Source: Pelomonas sp. Root1237 (GTDB lineage: Bacteria; Pseudomonadota; Gammaproteobacteria; Burkholderiales; Burkholderiaceae_C). Taken from it: 64,000 nt of DNA. The DNA lies in NCBI RefSeq assembly GCF_001425055.1, contig NZ_LMDK01000016.1, forward strand, positions 657,803 to 721,802, read 5' to 3'. Under the pieces are notes generated by a model. The model was given only the letters and a program-made list of their open reading frames with translations. It ran no database searches and was not told where the DNA came from. This document shows, in pieces, positions 45,725 to 54,701 of this stretch. The number at the start of each line of letters is the position of its first letter. Position 1 is the first letter of the stretch. The position numbers were made by a program, and so were the translations under genes.

Positions 45725-46345
45725 TCAACGCAGGGCCGCGGCGAGCAGGGGTTTGGCCCAGGCGGGCACGCTGCGCAGCGGTGCATGGGCAACGACCCGG
45801 CCCAACTGCATCTGCAACAGCAGCACGGGCTGGGGCCGGCGGCCGGCGCGCGGGTCGGCCTCGAAGCTGTTGTCATAAAGGCGCAGGCTGGCCAGGTGAG
45901 GCATCAGCTTGACGAGATTGCCGCGGCTGGCGTCAAAGCGCTCGCGCACCTTGGCCTCGGGAATGTCGTGCCCACCCGCGGCCACGCGTGCCTGGATGCG
46001 GCGCAGGTGCAGTTCAGGCGTGGCAAGGCCGGCGTACCAGACATGCACCTGGGCACCACCCCGTGCGCCGTCCAGCAGCAACTGGGTCATGCTGGTGCCG
46101 CCCAGCGTCGTCTCGAAGGCATAGGTCAGGCTTTCGGCCAGCGCCTTCTCCAGGCCGCGTCGGCCCAGCGTCCAGGCCAGGCCATTGGCCTGTTCGGCGG
46201 ACAGGCTGGGCTGCTGCTCACGCAAGCGCGCGGCGGCGATGTCGGGATTGAAGAACTCGGCCCCGCTGGCCTGGATGGCCGCGCCGCCGAGGGAACTCTT
46301 GCCAGCGCCATTGACGCCAGCGAGCACGTAGAGGCGTGCCGGCAA
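45725..46345 (-). CDS. Zeta-toxin-like P-loop kinase
   Basis: A protein of about 206 residues with Walker A AGVNGAGKSS close to its N terminus, then FNPD, FETTLGG and the typical tail RVAAGGHDIPEAKVRERFDAS and LYDNSF. These match the zeta-toxin/AAA ATPase family, which phosphorylates UDP-sugars or other small molecules. The start is uncertain: TTG 46345 gives MPARLYVLAGVNG; an upstream TTG at 46399 would run into the multi-hairpin element. A Phd/YefM-type antitoxin gene lies upstream, separated by that element. Confidence 0.78.
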   Translation of the reverse strand: MPARLYVLAGVNGAGKSSLGGAAIQASGAEFFNPDIAAARLREQQPSLSAEQANGLAWTLGRRGLEKALAESLTYAFETTLGGTSMTQLLLDGARGGAQVHVWYAGLATPELHLRRIQARVAAGGHDIPEAKVRERFDASRGNLVKLMPHLASLRLYDNSFEADPRAGRRPQPVLLLQMQLGRVVAHAPLRSVPAWAKPLLAAALR

Positions 46346-46374
46346 TTCAGCAGTCCGTTCCGGACACAGGCACC

Positions 46375-46510
46375 GGGCCGAGCGCCGGGCCGCTCCCAAG
46401 CCGGCCCGTCAGGCGATGTGCTTGCCGGTCAATCCGGCAAGCATCGCCGTCCCCGCGGGGGACCGACCAGGTTGGCCCGCGTCCAGCGAGGCCAAACTGG
46501 GCGAGGGGCC
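46375..46510 (-). repeat. Multi-hairpin 3' element, copy A
   Basis: Four consecutive hairpins: GGGCCGAGC / GCCGGCCC closing a 16-nt loop; a 10-bp stem (TGCTTGCCGG / CCGGCAAGCA) within GGCGA / TCGCC; GTCCCC / GGGGAC; and AGGTTGGCC / GGCCAAACT closing a loop with CGCGTCCAGCG. The end reads GGGCGAGGGGCC. It starts 8 bp past the antitoxin stop when read leftward. Copy B at 56695 shares loops and layout but has different stem sequences that still pair. Confidence 0.75.
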
Positions 46511-46517
46511 GTCTCAT

Positions 46518-46871
46518 TCAGGCGGCCTTGCGAACGGGTTTGCGTGGCTTGGCGGCCTTCACGGCCACGGCGCCGATGGCCTCGGGTGTCATCGCGAAGG
46601 CATCGGCCAGCGCCTCGCCCTGGTCCTGCATGCGCGCCAGCATCGCGTCGAACTCGCCGCCTAATGCACCCAGATCGGGCTCGGCGGCACGCTGCATTTC
46701 GCGGTAGCGCTCGACCGACATCAGCACGAAGGCGGGCTGGTCATGCTTGGTGATCAGCACCGCGCCATGGGCCGCGACCGTGCGGCCGACTTTCTGGATA
46801 CCCGCCACGAGCTGGGTGGCCGACACGCTGGGCAGCTGGTCGGCCAGGGCTTGTTCGAGGACTGCAGACAT
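46518..46871 (-). CDS. Phd/YefM-type antitoxin
   Basis: A 117-residue protein. The N-terminal VSATQLVAGIQKVGRTVAAHG and VLITKHDQPAFVLMSVERYRE match the Phd/YefM DNA-binding fold. The C-terminal half would wrap the toxin, and a basic Ala/Lys tail ends it (AKPRKPVRKAA). GGGAG lies 7 nt before ATG 46871; an in-frame ATG at 46892 lacks such a site. An AT-rich inverted repeat just upstream is the likely autoregulatory operator. The presumed toxin gene follows after 172 bp, most of it a structured repeat. Confidence 0.8.
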   Translation of the reverse strand: MSAVLEQALADQLPSVSATQLVAGIQKVGRTVAAHGAVLITKHDQPAFVLMSVERYREMQRAAEPDLGALGGEFDAMLARMQDQGEALADAFAMTPEAIGAVAVKAAKPRKPVRKAA

Positions 46872-46904
46872 GATGAGGCTCCCGACTGGCATGGCCGCAT
46901 TTTG

Positions 46905-46924
46905 CCTATTTTGGGAAAAATAGG
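46905..46924. promoter_or_regulatory. AT-rich operator/promoter of the toxin-antitoxin locus
   Basis: CCTATTTT and AAAATAGG form a perfect 8-bp inverted repeat with a 4-nt spacer, in a strikingly AT-rich patch (46899-46932) of an otherwise G+C-rich genome. It lies 33 bp before the antitoxin start, as expected for an autoregulated type II toxin-antitoxin promoter. Confidence 0.6.
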
Positions 46925-46953
46925 AAATTTAGGGGATTGCGGGAGGCCGAAAA

Positions 46954-49716
46954 TCAGTGCGCTTCTTCCCAGTTCGCGCCAACACCCACCTCGGCCAGCA
47001 GCGGCACCTTGAACTCGGCCACGCCGGCCATCAGGCGTGGCACCTCGGTGCGCATCCAGTCCAGTTCGACCTCGGGCACCTCGAAAACCAGTTCGTCGTG
47101 CACCTGCATGATGATCCTGGACTGCTTGCCGGCACTGTCCAGTTCCGCCTGCACGGCCAGCATGGCCAGCTTGATCAGGTCGGCCGCCGTGCCCTGCATG
47201 GGCGCGTTGATGGCCTGGCGCTCGGCACCGGCGCGGCGCGGGCCATTGCCGCCGCGGATCTCGGGCAGGTAGATGCGCCGGCCGAACAGCGTCGACACAT
47301 AGCCGAGTTCGGCTGCGCTCGCCTTGGTCTCGTCCATGTACTTCTTGACGCCGGCAAAGCGGGTGAAATAGCGCTCGATGTAGTCCTTGGCCGCTTTCTG
47401 CTCGATGCCCAGGGCCGAGGCCAGGCCGAAGGCGCCCATGCCGTAGATGAGACCGAAGTTGATGGTCTTGGCATAGCGACGCTGCTCGCTGGAGACCTCG
47501 CCCAGCGCGACGCCGAACACCTCGCTGGCCGTCGCCTTGTGCACGTCCTGCCCTTCCTGGAAGGCGCGCAGCAGCCCCGGGTCCTCGCTGATGTGGGCCA
47601 TGATGCGCAACTCGATCTGCGAGTAGTCGGCGCTGACGATTCTGTAGCCCTCGGGCGCGACGAAGGCCTCGCGCACGCGCCGGCCTTCCGCCGTGCGGAT
47701 GGGAATGTTCTGCAGATTGGGCTCGTTGCTGGACAGCCGCCCGGTCACGGCCACGGCCTGGGCGTAGTTGGTGTGCACGCGGCCGGTGTGGGCGTTGATC
47801 TGCAGCGGCAGCTTGTCGGTGTAGGTGCTCTTGAGCTTGGACAGGCCGCGGTATTCGAGGATCTTGGCCGGCAGAGGAAAGTCGGCGGCGAGTTCGGTCA
47901 ATACCTCTTCGTCGGTGGATGGCGCGCCGGTGGCGGTCTTCTTCACGACCGGCAGGCCCAGCTTGGTGAACAGGATGTCGCCGATCTGCTTCGGTGAGCC
48001 GATGTTGAAGGGCTGGCCGGCGATCTCGTAGCACTGCTGCTCCAGCAGCACCAGGCGTTGGCCGATCTCATGGCTTTGCAGCTTCAGCCGTTCTGAATCG
48101 ATCAGCACGCCGTTGCGCTCCACCCGCGCGAGCAGGTCGGCCGTGGGCATCTCGATGTCGCGGTAGATGTGCGTCATGCCAGCGTCGGCCTCGATCTGCG
48201 GCCACAGCACGCTGTGCAGGTGCAGGCACATCTCGGAGTCTTCACCTGAGTAGGTCGTGGCCTTGGCCACGTCGACCTGCGCGAACGGGATCTGGTGCGC
48301 GCCCTTGCCGCACAGGTCCTCGTAGCTCAGGCCCTTGCGGCCCAGGTGGCGCTCGGCGAGCGCTTCCAGGTTGTGGGTCTTGTGAGCTTCCAGCACATAG
48401 CTCTGCAGCAGCGTGTCGTGCTGTACGCCGGCCAGGTTGACGCCATGGTTGAGCAGCACATGGCGGTCGTACTTCAGGTTCTGGCCGATCTTCTTGGCCG
48501 ATGCGTCTTCCAGCCAGGGCTTGAGCCGCGCCAGCACGGCGTCCAGCGGCAGCTGCTCGGGCGCGTCCGGGCCGCTGTGGGCCAGCGGGATGTAGGCCGC
48601 TTCGCCGGGCTTGTCGGCGAAGGAGATGCCGACGATGCGGGCGGCCATCGGGTCCAGCGAGTCGGTCTCCGTGTCCAGCGCGCACAGCGGTGCGGCGTGC
48701 AGGCGGATGAGCCAGGCTTCCAACTGCTCGAAACTCAGGACGGTTTCGTACTGGCGGGCAACCTCGGCCGCGCCGGCGGGCGGTTCCGGTTCGTCGAACA
48801 GGCCCGGGTTGGCCACCGGTGCCGCCTTGGGCTTGGCCACCACCGCGGTGCCGGTCAGTTCTTCCAGCCAGGCCTTGAAGCCGTTGCGCACGTAGAACTC
48901 GCCCAAACGCGCCTTGTCCGGCTCGCGGAAAGCCAGCTCCTCCAGCTTGGGCCAGCCCGGCACATGCTCGGCGAGCTCGCAATCCAGCTTCACGGTGACC
49001 AGCTTGCGACCCATGGGCAGCCAGTCCAGCGCGGCGCGCAGGTTCTCGCCGGCCTTGCCCTTGACCGTGGGCGCAGCGGCGATGACGCCGTCCAGCGAGC
49101 CGTATTCGGACACCCACTTCGCCGCGGTCTTGGGGCCGACGCCGGTCACGCCCGGCACGTTGTCCACGGTGTCGCCCATCAGCGTCAGGTAGTCGATGAT
49201 GCGATTGGGCGGCACGCCGAACTTCTCCAGCACGCCGGCCTCGTCCAGTCTCTCGTTGCTCATCGTGTTGATGAGCTCGACGTCGGCGTTGACCAGCTGG
49301 GCCAGGTCTTTGTCGCCGGTCGACACGATGACGCGATGGCCCTCCTGGGCCGCAATGCAGCACAGCGTGCCGATGACGTCGTCGGCCTCCACGTTCGGCA
49401 CCGTCAGCGTGGGCCAGCCCAGCAGCTTGACGACCTCGTGGATGGGCTCGATCTGCGCGCGCAGCTCAGGCGGCATGGGCGAGCGTTGGGCCTTGTATTC
49501 GGGATACCAGTCGTCGCGGAAGGTCTTGCCCGGCGCATCGAACACGCAGACGGCGTGGGCCGCGCCGATGTCGCTCTGCAGTTTTTTCAGCATGGCCACC
49601 ATGCCACGCACCGCCCCGGTGGGCTGGCCCTCGGGGCCGCGCAGGTCGGGCATGGCATGGAAGGCGCGATACAGATAGCTGGAGCCGTCGACCAGCAGCA
49701 GGATGGGTTTACTCAT
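46954..49716 (-). CDS. polA: DNA polymerase I
   Basis: A 920-residue family A polymerase with all three domains. The 5'-3' exonuclease (about 1-290) shows LLLVDGSSYLYRAF, EADDVIGTL and STGDKDLAQL. The 3'-5' exonuclease (about 330-520) keeps DTETDSLDP and so looks active. The polymerase part has VSADYSQIELRIMAH (motif A), RRYAKTINFGLIYGMGAFGL (motif B) and QVHDELVFEV (motif C). It fills gaps in repair and replaces Okazaki primers. It diverges from the DUF2782 gene with a 42-bp gap. Confidence 0.98.
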   Translation of the reverse strand: MSKPILLLVDGSSYLYRAFHAMPDLRGPEGQPTGAVRGMVAMLKKLQSDIGAAHAVCVFDAPGKTFRDDWYPEYKAQRSPMPPELRAQIEPIHEVVKLLGWPTLTVPNVEADDVIGTLCCIAAQEGHRVIVSTGDKDLAQLVNADVELINTMSNERLDEAGVLEKFGVPPNRIIDYLTLMGDTVDNVPGVTGVGPKTAAKWVSEYGSLDGVIAAAPTVKGKAGENLRAALDWLPMGRKLVTVKLDCELAEHVPGWPKLEELAFREPDKARLGEFYVRNGFKAWLEELTGTAVVAKPKAAPVANPGLFDEPEPPAGAAEVARQYETVLSFEQLEAWLIRLHAAPLCALDTETDSLDPMAARIVGISFADKPGEAAYIPLAHSGPDAPEQLPLDAVLARLKPWLEDASAKKIGQNLKYDRHVLLNHGVNLAGVQHDTLLQSYVLEAHKTHNLEALAERHLGRKGLSYEDLCGKGAHQIPFAQVDVAKATTYSGEDSEMCLHLHSVLWPQIEADAGMTHIYRDIEMPTADLLARVERNGVLIDSERLKLQSHEIGQRLVLLEQQCYEIAGQPFNIGSPKQIGDILFTKLGLPVVKKTATGAPSTDEEVLTELAADFPLPAKILEYRGLSKLKSTYTDKLPLQINAHTGRVHTNYAQAVAVTGRLSSNEPNLQNIPIRTAEGRRVREAFVAPEGYRIVSADYSQIELRIMAHISEDPGLLRAFQEGQDVHKATASEVFGVALGEVSSEQRRYAKTINFGLIYGMGAFGLASALGIEQKAAKDYIERYFTRFAGVKKYMDETKASAAELGYVSTLFGRRIYLPEIRGGNGPRRAGAERQAINAPMQGTAADLIKLAMLAVQAELDSAGKQSRIIMQVHDELVFEVPEVELDWMRTEVPRLMAGVAEFKVPLLAEVGVGANWEEAH

Positions 49717-49758
49717 GGCGACGGATTGTCCGGCAGCCCGCCACCTAGAATCGGCAGC

Positions 49759-50052
49759 ATGTTGCGCCTTGCCGTACCCCTGCTGCTCGCTGCCCTGTGT
49801 GGCGGCGCCCTCGCTGACCCGCCGCCAGAACCCAAGGTCGAGCGCACCGTGGCCGAGGACGACCAGGTCCGCATCGAGGAGCTGAAGGTGCGCGGCGAGG
49901 CCAAGAAGGTCACGGTCAAGAACAAGCTGACCAAGGCCCCGGACTACGAAATCGTCGTCAACGACGCCGGCCGCGAATCGGCCGGCGGCACGGGCACGGG
50001 CATGCCCAAGAGCGGCTCGGGCGCGCGGGTCTGGCGAGTTCTCAAATTCTGA
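49759..50052 (+). CDS. DUF2782 family secreted protein
   Basis: A 97-residue protein with a signal peptide (MLRLAVPLLLAALCGGALA) and a short mature domain containing the DUF2782 core (VRIEELKVRGEAKKVTVKNK, DYEIVVND). The family is small, of unknown role, and found between polA and thrB in many betaproteobacteria, as here. A hairpin follows the gene, and thrB starts 34 bp downstream. Confidence 0.88.
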   Translation: MLRLAVPLLLAALCGGALADPPPEPKVERTVAEDDQVRIEELKVRGEAKKVTVKNKLTKAPDYEIVVNDAGRESAGGTGTGMPKSGSGARVWRVLKF

Positions 50053-50056
50053 TCGC

Positions 50057-50077
50057 AAGCGGCCCTCGGGGTCGCTT
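50057..50077 (+). terminator. Hairpin between DUF2782 gene and thrB
   Basis: AAGCGGCCC pairs with GGGTCGCTT (one G-T pair) around a 3-nt loop. Downstream bases (TCTGG) are not T-rich, so it may be a weak attenuator rather than a full terminator. Confidence 0.4.
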
Positions 50078-50086
50078 TCTGGACCC

Positions 50087-51088
50087 ATGGCCGTTTTCAC
50101 CGAAGTCAGCCCGGCGCAGGCGCAAGCCCTGCTAGACCATCTCGCCCTCGGGCAACTCAGCTCGCTGCGCGGCATCGGCGCGGGCATCGAGAACACGAAC
50201 TACTTCGTCGATTGCCAGGATGCCAATCAAAGTGGCCACTATGTCCTGACGCTGTTCGAGCGCCTGACGGCCGAGCAACTGCCCTTCTACCTGCGTCTGA
50301 TGCAGCACCTGGCCCAGCGCGGCGTGCCGGTCCCTGAACCGCACGCGGACGCCGCCGGCGAGATCCTCTTCGAGGTGGCGGGCAAGCCCGCGGCCATCGT
50401 CGACCGCCTGCATGGCGGCCACCAGCTGGCACCCGACGCCTTCCATTGCAGCCAAGTGGGTGCCACGCTGGCGCGCATGCACCTGGCGGGCCAGGATTTC
50501 CCGCTGCACCAGCCCAATCTGCGCGGCCTGGCCTGGTGGCGCGAGGTGGTGCCGCAGCTCCTGCCCTTTCTGAGCGGCCCCGAAGCCGAGCTGCTGCAAA
50601 GCGAGCTGGCCTACCAGGAACAGCTCGCCGCGTCGCAGGACTATGCCCAGCTCGCGCGCGGCCCCATCCACGCCGACCTGTTCCGCGACAACGTCATGTT
50701 CGAGCCCGGCGAAGGCCCCGGCCGCGAGCGCCTGACGGGCTTCTTCGACTTCTACTTCGCCGGCGTCGACACCTGGCTGTTCGACCTCGCCGTCTGCCTG
50801 AACGACTGGTGCATCGACCTGACCGACGGCCGCCTCATCGAGGAGCGCGCCGCCGTGTTCGTCGCCGCCTACGAGAGCGAGCGGCCGTTGTCCGGCGCCG
50901 AGCATCGCCTGCTGCCGGCCCTGCTGCGCGCGGCGGCACTGCGCTTCTGGGTGTCGCGCCTCTTTGACCTGCACTTGCCGCGTGAGGCCTCGCTGCTCAA
51001 GGCCCACGACCCACGCCACTTCGAGCGCGTGCTGCGCGAGCGCATCGCCAAGCCCTGGCACGCACTGCACGGCGGGGTCGGCGAATGA
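50087..51088 (+). CDS. thrB: Homoserine kinase (type II, APH-like fold)
   Basis: A 333-residue kinase phosphorylating homoserine in threonine synthesis. It belongs to the aminoglycoside-phosphotransferase-like form (MAVFTEVSPAQAQALL start), not the GHMP form. Visible are GIENTNYFVDC, the catalytic loop GPIHADLFRDNVMF and the metal-binding FFDFYFAGVDTW. Length and polA-DUF2782 context agree with betaproteobacterial ThrB. The stop overlaps the next ATG (ATGA). Confidence 0.95.
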   Translation: MAVFTEVSPAQAQALLDHLALGQLSSLRGIGAGIENTNYFVDCQDANQSGHYVLTLFERLTAEQLPFYLRLMQHLAQRGVPVPEPHADAAGEILFEVAGKPAAIVDRLHGGHQLAPDAFHCSQVGATLARMHLAGQDFPLHQPNLRGLAWWREVVPQLLPFLSGPEAELLQSELAYQEQLAASQDYAQLARGPIHADLFRDNVMFEPGEGPGRERLTGFFDFYFAGVDTWLFDLAVCLNDWCIDLTDGRLIEERAAVFVAAYESERPLSGAEHRLLPALLRAAALRFWVSRLFDLHLPREASLLKAHDPRHFERVLRERIAKPWHALHGGVGE

Positions 51089-51909
51089 CGATGCAACTGC
51101 ACTTGCAGCAGGTGCCGGCCGGCAACGGGCGGCTCTGGATACGCCATGGTTTCAAGATCTTCAGGCGCCAGCCACTGGCCTTCTCGGGCCTGCTCGGCCT
51201 GGCGCTGCTGGTTTCCATGCTGCTGAGCGCGCTGCCCTTCGTCGGCCCCATGCTGGGCCTGATGGCCATTCCGGTCTGTTCGCTGGGCTTCATGCTGGCC
51301 ACGCACCTGGCGCTGCAGCGCAAGATGCCCCATGTGGACGTCTTCATCGCCCCCTTCCGGCTGACGCCTGAACGGCGCCGCCACCAGTTCGTGCTGTGCG
51401 CGGGCTTTGCGCTGGTCATGCTGCTGATCCTGCTGCTGGCCGACCAGATCGACGGCGAGGTCACCCACGAGCTGATGGAGTTGATGAAGCGCGACGCGAA
51501 CGCCGACGCGATCGCCGCCATCGCGGCCGACCCGCGGCTGATCTGGGGCTTCATGGTCCGCGCGGTCGGCATGACCGCACTGTCGATCCCCTACTGGCAT
51601 GCACCGGCCCTGGTGCATTGGGGTGGGCAGAGCGCCGCCCAGTCGCTGTTCTCCAGCACGCTGGCGCTGTGGCGCAACAAGGGCGCTTTCGCGCTGAACG
51701 CCCTGCTGTGGGCGGCGCTGATGTTTGCCTGCAGCGGCGTCATCAGCGTGGTCTTCGGCCTGCTCGGCCTGCTGCAGTTCGCGCCGGTGGCCTCGGTGGC
51801 CTGCTTCCTGGTGCTGGCGGCGGTGTTCTACGCCTCGCTGTACTTCAGCTTTGTCGACTGCTTCATGTTCGGCGCGCCGCCGAACCTGCTCGACGACTCG
51901 AAGGGCTGA
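51085..51909 (+). CDS. BPSS1780-family membrane protein
   Basis: A 274-residue integral membrane protein with about six hydrophobic helices, among them LAFSGLLGLALLVSMLLSAL, FVLCAGFALVMLLILLLADQ and VASVACFLVLAAVFYASLYF. The N-terminal GRLWIRHGFKIFRRQPLAF is characteristic of the BPSS1780/DUF2189-like family found beside thrB in Burkholderiales. It is translationally coupled to thrB. Function unknown. The 127 bp that follow (51910-52036) must carry the promoter of the next gene, but no clear motif was found. Confidence 0.88.
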   Translation: MTMQLHLQQVPAGNGRLWIRHGFKIFRRQPLAFSGLLGLALLVSMLLSALPFVGPMLGLMAIPVCSLGFMLATHLALQRKMPHVDVFIAPFRLTPERRRHQFVLCAGFALVMLLILLLADQIDGEVTHELMELMKRDANADAIAAIAADPRLIWGFMVRAVGMTALSIPYWHAPALVHWGGQSAAQSLFSSTLALWRNKGAFALNALLWAALMFACSGVISVVFGLLGLLQFAPVASVACFLVLAAVFYASLYFSFVDCFMFGAPPNLLDDSKG

Positions 51910-52036
51910 CCCCTCGCTGGGCCGGCCGCGTTTTCACGCGGCGGACATGCAAGCTCCCTACATTGCGCGGCTCGTGCCAGGCCGGCGCACTGCGTGTGCG
52001 GGCCTGGCTGTGCAGTCCCTGAACAGCAGCCGCCAA

Positions 52037-54001
52037 ATGTCCCAGACCCTGAATCGTCGCCACGCCCTGAAGTACATGGGCGTCCCCCTGATGCTCCCCC
52101 TCGGTGGCACCGCTGTCGCCGGCCTGTTGACCGGCTGCGGCGGTGGCAGCGGTGACGACAACACGCCCGCTCCCAGCTTCGCGTCCGCCAGCTTCGTCGC
52201 GATGGCTGCCCCCAGCCTCGCCACCCCGGCCGACATGGCCAGGACCCTCGTCAACTCGACGCTGATGGTCAAGTTCAGCGACGACAGTACCCAGGGCTTC
52301 TCGCTGTCGTATGCCCCCTTCTTCACGACCGGCGACCTCGTCCCCGACGGCAAGGGCGGCACCCTTCTGGCTGGCGGTTATGTCGACTTCGCCGGCAAGC
52401 CCATCATGGACACGACGGTGGCCGACAAGAACCGCCAGTTCTTCAGCGATTCGCCCGACGGCACCTCGCTGCTCAAGCTCGACAACGCCAGCGTTGCCGG
52501 CATCAAGGGCAACGCCGTCTTCGCCGTCGTGCAGTTCGAATACACGACCTGGGCGCAGGACGGCAAGACCGACATGTACGGCAAGCTGCCCTCGCCCATC
52601 GCCGTGCTGACGCTGGACCAGGACCCCGCCACGGGCAAGCTGTCGCTCGTGAAGTACCACAACGTCGATACCGCGCCCGCCATGGGCCTGTGGATTACCT
52701 GCGGCGCCAGCCTGTCGCCCTGGGGCACCCACCTGTCCAGCGAGGAATACGAGCCCGACGCCTTCACCATCGCCAGCAACGCCCAGTTCAAGGCCTACAG
52801 CAAGAACCTGTTCGGCAGCGAGACCCAGGCCAACCCCTACCACTACGGCCACCTGCCGGAGGTCACCGTCAACCCCGACGGCAGCGGCACCATCAAGAAG
52901 CACTACTGTCTTGGCCGTATCTCGCATGAGCTGATCCAGGTCATGCCCGACAACCGCACCGCCATCATGGGCGACGACGCGACCAATGGCGGCTTCTTCA
53001 TGTTCGTGGCCGACAAGGAGAAGGACCTCTCCGCCGGCTCGCTGTTTGTGGCCAAGTTCGGCGCCGGCTTCTCGCTGGACACGGCCGCCGCCGGCGCGCC
53101 CATCAGCTGGATCAAGCTCGGCTCGGCCACCAGCGCCGAGATCAAGGCCTTGGCCGACACGCTCAAGGCCACCGACATCATGGACGTGGCCACCACCGAC
53201 CCGCTGGACGCCAGCTTCACCAAGATCTGGCTCGGCGGCAAGGTGCAGTGGGTGCGCGTGAAGGCCGGCATGGACAAGGCCGCCGCCTTCCTCGAGACCC
53301 ACCGCTACGCCGCGCTCAAGGGCGGCTCCATGGCCTTCACCAAGATGGAAGGCACGACCGTCAACGCCAAGGACAAGATCGCCTACTCGGCGCTGCAGAA
53401 CATGCAGAGCTCCATGGTGCGCGGCAACGCGGCCTGGAACGAGGCCGCCAACATCACCATCGACAAGGCCCTGAACGCCGGCGGCGTGCTGGCCCACACG
53501 CTGAGCACGGGCCAGAAGGACACGGCAGGCGGTGCCATCACCAGCGACTGGGTACCTTCGCTGACCAAGACCCTGCTGATCGGCGAAGACCTCGCCACGG
53601 CGGATGCGCTGGGCAACCTCGCCAATCCCGACAAGATCGGCGCGCCCGACAACCTGAAGTTCTCGGAGAAGCTGCGCACCCTCTTCATCGGCGAGGACAG
53701 CAGCTACCACGTCAACAACTTCGTCTGGGCCTACAACGTCGACACCAAGACGCTGACCCGCCTCGTGTCAATGCCTTCGGGCGCCGAAGCGACCGGCCTG
53801 GGCGTGGTGGACGACTTGAACGGCTGGACCTACATCACCAGCAACTTCCAGCATCCCGGCGACTGGGGCGTGCCGCTGCACAACGTGGTCAAGGCCACGC
53901 TGGACCCGCTGGTGCGCGCCAACTACAAGGACCGCTTCGGTGCCCAGGTGGGCTATCTGACGGGCGCCGTCACCAGCGTGAAGCTGGCCAAGATCGGCTG
54001 A
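52037..54001 (+). CDS. PhoX-family phosphatase (DUF839), Tat-exported
   Basis: A 654-residue protein. The N terminus NRRHALKYMG is a twin-arginine signal followed by a hydrophobic segment and a lipobox-like LLTGC, so it may be a Tat lipoprotein. The rest is a PhoX/DUF839 beta-propeller: GLWITCGASLSPWGTHLSSE, GRISHELIQVMPDNRTAIMG, FIGEDSSYHVNNFVWAYNVD and TYITSNFQHPGDWG. PhoX enzymes are Ca/Fe-dependent phosphomonoesterases. No clear Pho box was found. A terminator follows. Confidence 0.92.
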   Translation: MSQTLNRRHALKYMGVPLMLPLGGTAVAGLLTGCGGGSGDDNTPAPSFASASFVAMAAPSLATPADMARTLVNSTLMVKFSDDSTQGFSLSYAPFFTTGDLVPDGKGGTLLAGGYVDFAGKPIMDTTVADKNRQFFSDSPDGTSLLKLDNASVAGIKGNAVFAVVQFEYTTWAQDGKTDMYGKLPSPIAVLTLDQDPATGKLSLVKYHNVDTAPAMGLWITCGASLSPWGTHLSSEEYEPDAFTIASNAQFKAYSKNLFGSETQANPYHYGHLPEVTVNPDGSGTIKKHYCLGRISHELIQVMPDNRTAIMGDDATNGGFFMFVADKEKDLSAGSLFVAKFGAGFSLDTAAAGAPISWIKLGSATSAEIKALADTLKATDIMDVATTDPLDASFTKIWLGGKVQWVRVKAGMDKAAAFLETHRYAALKGGSMAFTKMEGTTVNAKDKIAYSALQNMQSSMVRGNAAWNEAANITIDKALNAGGVLAHTLSTGQKDTAGGAITSDWVPSLTKTLLIGEDLATADALGNLANPDKIGAPDNLKFSEKLRTLFIGEDSSYHVNNFVWAYNVDTKTLTRLVSMPSGAEATGLGVVDDLNGWTYITSNFQHPGDWGVPLHNVVKATLDPLVRANYKDRFGAQVGYLTGAVTSVKLAKIG

Positions 54002-54037
54002 TTGCCGGTTCGACACGCGCCGCAGGGCGTGTCACAC

Positions 54038-54059
54038 AAGGGCTGCGTGAGCAGCCCTT
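54038..54059 (+). terminator. Terminator of the PhoX-family gene
   Basis: AAGGGCTGC and GCAGCCCTT pair perfectly around GTGA and run into TTCTC, 36 bp past the stop. It also separates the convergent hibernation factor gene. Confidence 0.75.
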
Positions 54060-54068
54060 TCTCGTGGG

Positions 54069-54473
54069 TCACCATGGCTCGGCTGCAGGCTGAACGCCCT
54101 CGCCGAACTCGCGGGCCACGTCGGCACTCAGCTCACCGGTGCCCGCATGGCGCCGCTGGCGGTCTTGCTGCTTGCCCAGCGCCGATTCGAGGGCCCTCGT
54201 CAACTTGTCGGCCGCGCCCTCGATGGCCTGGTGCATGCTTTCGGCCTGGTGCTTGACTGCGATGTTCTTCAGCCCCACCACGCGCGCCTCCAGCAGGCAG
54301 CGCATGTCGTCGGGGCCCGATTTCTCACCGCTGTTCATGTCGCCCAGATGTGCCTCCACATGCGTCACCTGGCCCTTGTAGTGGTCGACCGCGCCGCGGA
54401 TCACGCCCTCGACATGCTCGATCAGCTTCTCACGGCCCTCTACGTGGTTGTCGGTCTCGATTTGCACCTGCAT
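54069..54473 (-). CDS. HPF/RaiA-family ribosome hibernation factor
   Basis: A 134-residue protein starting MQVQIETDNHVEG. The fold and residues (EGVIRGAVDHYKGQVTHVEA, the basic patch in LKNIAVKHQAESMHQAIEG) match the sigma-54 modulation/S30EA family that parks ribosomes in stationary phase or stress. It lacks the long C-terminal dimerisation domain, so it is a short form. AAAGGA precedes the ATG. It fits the stress and dormancy theme of the window, although it is not near rpoN. Confidence 0.88.
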   Translation of the reverse strand: MQVQIETDNHVEGREKLIEHVEGVIRGAVDHYKGQVTHVEAHLGDMNSGEKSGPDDMRCLLEARVVGLKNIAVKHQAESMHQAIEGAADKLTRALESALGKQQDRQRRHAGTGELSADVAREFGEGVQPAAEPW

Positions 54474-54701
54474 TGCATTCCTTTCGGCGTACGGAAGTCG
54501 CGCGCTTGGAGAAGAGGGGGCAAGCGGCGTGCCGTGCGACGCTTCGGTGCCCCTTGCGAGGTGGCTGAAGGTGGTGGTCGGCAGCTGCCGGTTACGCCCT
54601 ACGCCCGTGAGCGTCCGTTCGCAGGCAGTTCGACACCACGATTGCGTGCTCAAATTTTGGGCAAGAATCATTAACGATCCAGCGACAACACGTCAGGCCT
54701 C

